Notes under the pieces: generated by a model
What the model was told of the DNA's origin: nothing
Seen by the model: only the letters and a program-made list of their open reading frames with translations
The model's database searches: none
Source: Desulfobulbaceae bacterium
GTDB taxonomy: Bacteria > Desulfobacterota > Desulfobulbia > Desulfobulbales > DAOVSZ01
NCBI GenBank assembly: GCA_030627725.1
Contig: DAOVSZ010000204.1
Coordinates: 1 to 5,588 of the forward strand
Length of the DNA stretch: 5,588 nucleotides
Direction: 5' to 3'
Part shown: positions 4,789 through 5,588 of the stretch, piece after piece
Layout of the letters: each line of letters opens with the position of its first letter
How positions within the stretch are numbered: position 1 is the first letter of the stretch
Translations under genes and position numbers: made by a program

Positions 4789-5445
4789 ATGAATATAATG
4801 AATAATACAGTAAAAAATACGTTTCACAATCTTCCTGAGCAAAAGCGGGACATGATTGTGCAGGCTGCGGTAAAGGAGTTTGCCTCAAAGGGATATCAGA
4901 AGGCGAGCGTTAACGCCATTGCCCGTGAGCTTGGAATAGCAAAAGGTTCCCTGTATCAGTATTTTGCCAACAAGGAGGCGCTCTTTCTCCATGTCTTTGA
5001 GACGTTTACCACACTGGTCAGAGAATCTGTCAAGAAAAGGGTGTCCAGCGCAGGCGGCAGGGATTTTTTTATTTTGACCCGCAAGGTCCTCATGGCCGGG
5101 ATTGACTTTATCGACCGGCACCCGGAATATTTTCAGCTCTACCTGAGGGTCCTCTTTGAACTGGATGTGCCTCGGCGGGAAGAACTCGTTGCCAAGGTGA
5201 GGCTTTTTTCCGGCGAGTATTTCGGCCCCATTTGTGAACAGGCCCAGAAGGGCGGGCAGATACGAAAGGACATCCAGCCGCAGATGGTGATTTTTATCCT
5301 TGATGCGATGATGGACAGATTTCTACAGGCCTATGCAGAGCCCTATCTCGACGGCGGCCTTGGTCTTTCGGTCAAAAGCGGCCGGGAACTTGCTGATGCT
5401 GTTGATTCAGTAATGCAGGTTCTGCAGGATGGTCTCAGCGTATAA
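4789..5445 (+). CDS. TetR-family transcriptional regulator
   Basis: The 218-residue protein has the typical TetR N-terminal DNA-binding domain: helix 1 KRDMIVQAAVKEFASKGYQ (19-37), then the helix-turn-helix SVNAIARELGIAKGSLYQYF (about 40-59) followed by the signature A-N-K-E-A-L-F (60-66). Residues about 75-215 are helical and form the ligand-binding and dimerisation part, which varies between family members, so the inducer cannot be named. Length is normal. The start at 4789 fits the reading frame; the ATG at 4798, three codons on, is equally possible because neither has a clear ribosome binding site. A palindrome just upstream is the expected autoregulatory operator. It is divergent from hisHF, but a role in histidine synthesis would be unusual for TetR proteins; the regulated gene, often a transporter or lipid/efflux gene, may lie beyond the right edge. 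Confidence 0.9.
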   Translation: MNIMNNTVKNTFHNLPEQKRDMIVQAAVKEFASKGYQKASVNAIARELGIAKGSLYQYFANKEALFLHVFETFTTLVRESVKKRVSSAGGRDFFILTRKVLMAGIDFIDRHPEYFQLYLRVLFELDVPRREELVAKVRLFSGEYFGPICEQAQKGGQIRKDIQPQMVIFILDAMMDRFLQAYAEPYLDGGLGLSVKSGRELADAVDSVMQVLQDGLSV

Positions 5446-5453
5446 AATTGTCG

Positions 5454-5492
5454 GTCTCGTAAAAAGCACGAGACGGACGCGTTAACCGTCTC
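5454..5492 (+). terminator. Two overlapping, mutually exclusive hairpins after the TetR gene
   Basis: GTCTCGT (5454-5460) pairs with ACGAGAC (5468-5474) around a 7-nt A-rich loop, and GAGACGG (5470-5476) pairs equally well with CCGTCTC (5486-5492). The shared GAGAC can join only one of them at a time. They start 8 bp after the TetR stop, where a terminator is expected, but neither stem is followed by a T-run. Termination is plausible but not shown; a structured repeat or RNA switch is another reading. Confidence 0.4.
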
Positions 5493-5499
5493 TATCTTG

Positions 5500-5532
5500 T
5501 TCGTAAGACTTGCGTTTCGTATTTTGAAACGC
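5500..5532. repeat. Copy 2 of 33-bp dispersed hairpin repeat, inside a longer imperfect hairpin
   Basis: This matches 819-851 at 31 of 33 positions. The core hairpin is GCGTTTC (5512-5518), loop 5519-5525, GAAACGC (5526-5532). Here it is extended: GACT (5507-5510) pairs with AGTC (5535-5538), and TTGTTC (5497-5502) with GAACAA (5539-5544), giving 17 pairs broken by a GTAA bulge and a small T/CT internal loop. The better pairing than in copy 1 suggests this copy is closer to the intact form of the element. Confidence 0.75.
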
Positions 5533-5588
5533 CTAGTCGAACAATCCCGCTGCAAGCGGAGGGCCTTGTGCCCGTGATTGAAATCATT

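Larger units (their letters stand above)
5446..5588. other. Hairpin-dense non-coding tail of the window
   Basis: After the TetR stop no gene is seen to the window end. The stretch holds successive inverted repeats: the switchable pair at 5454-5492, the extended hairpin at 5497-5544, CCGCT-GCA-AGCGG (5547-5559), GGGC-CTTGT-GCCC (5561-5573) and TGAT-TGAA-ATCA (5575-5586). Such close packing suggests a structured RNA gene or a cluster of palindromic repeats, cut by the window edge. Confidence 0.5.

Noticed and set aside
819..5544. Integron attC sites or a cassette array, prompted by the hairpin repeats and a toxin-antitoxin pair
   Set aside because: The paired core sites GTTRRRY and RYYYAAC are not present in the right arrangement and no integrase is seen.

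Overview
This 5.6-kb window looks like ordinary chromosome from a Gram-negative bacterium. The gene style suggests a deltaproteobacterium (Desulfobacterota-like): sec-lipoproteins with lipoboxes, a tandem helical-bundle sensor, a bacterial YciH, an IS110-like scrap and moderate G+C. That taxonomic guess is inference; no rRNA or other marker is present.

Layout from left to right. (1) 1-597, minus strand: the first 199 codons of a membrane-anchored sensor protein whose helical extracytoplasmic module is repeated with a 120-residue period. The rest lies off the left edge. (2) 598-998: about 400 bp without a gene, holding a 33-bp hairpin repeat (819-851) that recurs at 5500-5532, and then the promoter/operator-like sequence of the next operon. 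(3) 999-1554, plus strand: a two-gene toxin-antitoxin module (BrnT-like toxin, then CopG/RHH-type antitoxin, overlapping by 8 bp), AT-rich compared with its surroundings. (4) 1650-2084, minus strand: a DUF2846-type lipoprotein. (5) 2178-2273, minus strand: a 31-codon ORF that looks like a gutted IS110-family transposase, with its strong RBS locked in an inverted repeat. (6) 2373-3001, plus strand: a YciH/SUI1 translation factor followed by a small TPR-like lipoprotein. (7) 3032-4624, minus strand: a single gene for a fused HisH-HisF imidazole glycerol phosphate synthase. Its sequence and loop insertions resemble the eukaryotic HIS7 enzyme rather than ordinary bacterial HisF. (8) 4789-5445, plus strand: a TetR-family regulator with a palindromic operator over its probable -10 and start site. 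(9) 5446-5588: a chain of back-to-back hairpins containing the second copy of the 33-bp repeat, running to the window edge.

Functionally the genes are a patchwork and not one pathway. hisHF stands alone without other his genes, the toxin-antitoxin pair and the IS remnant are accessory, and the TetR gene probably regulates itself and perhaps a target beyond the right edge. I see no convincing undescribed multi-gene system. The items most worth following are the eukaryote-like HisHF fusion, the repeated hairpin element with its structured neighbourhood at 5446-5588, and the IS remnant with a sequestered RBS.
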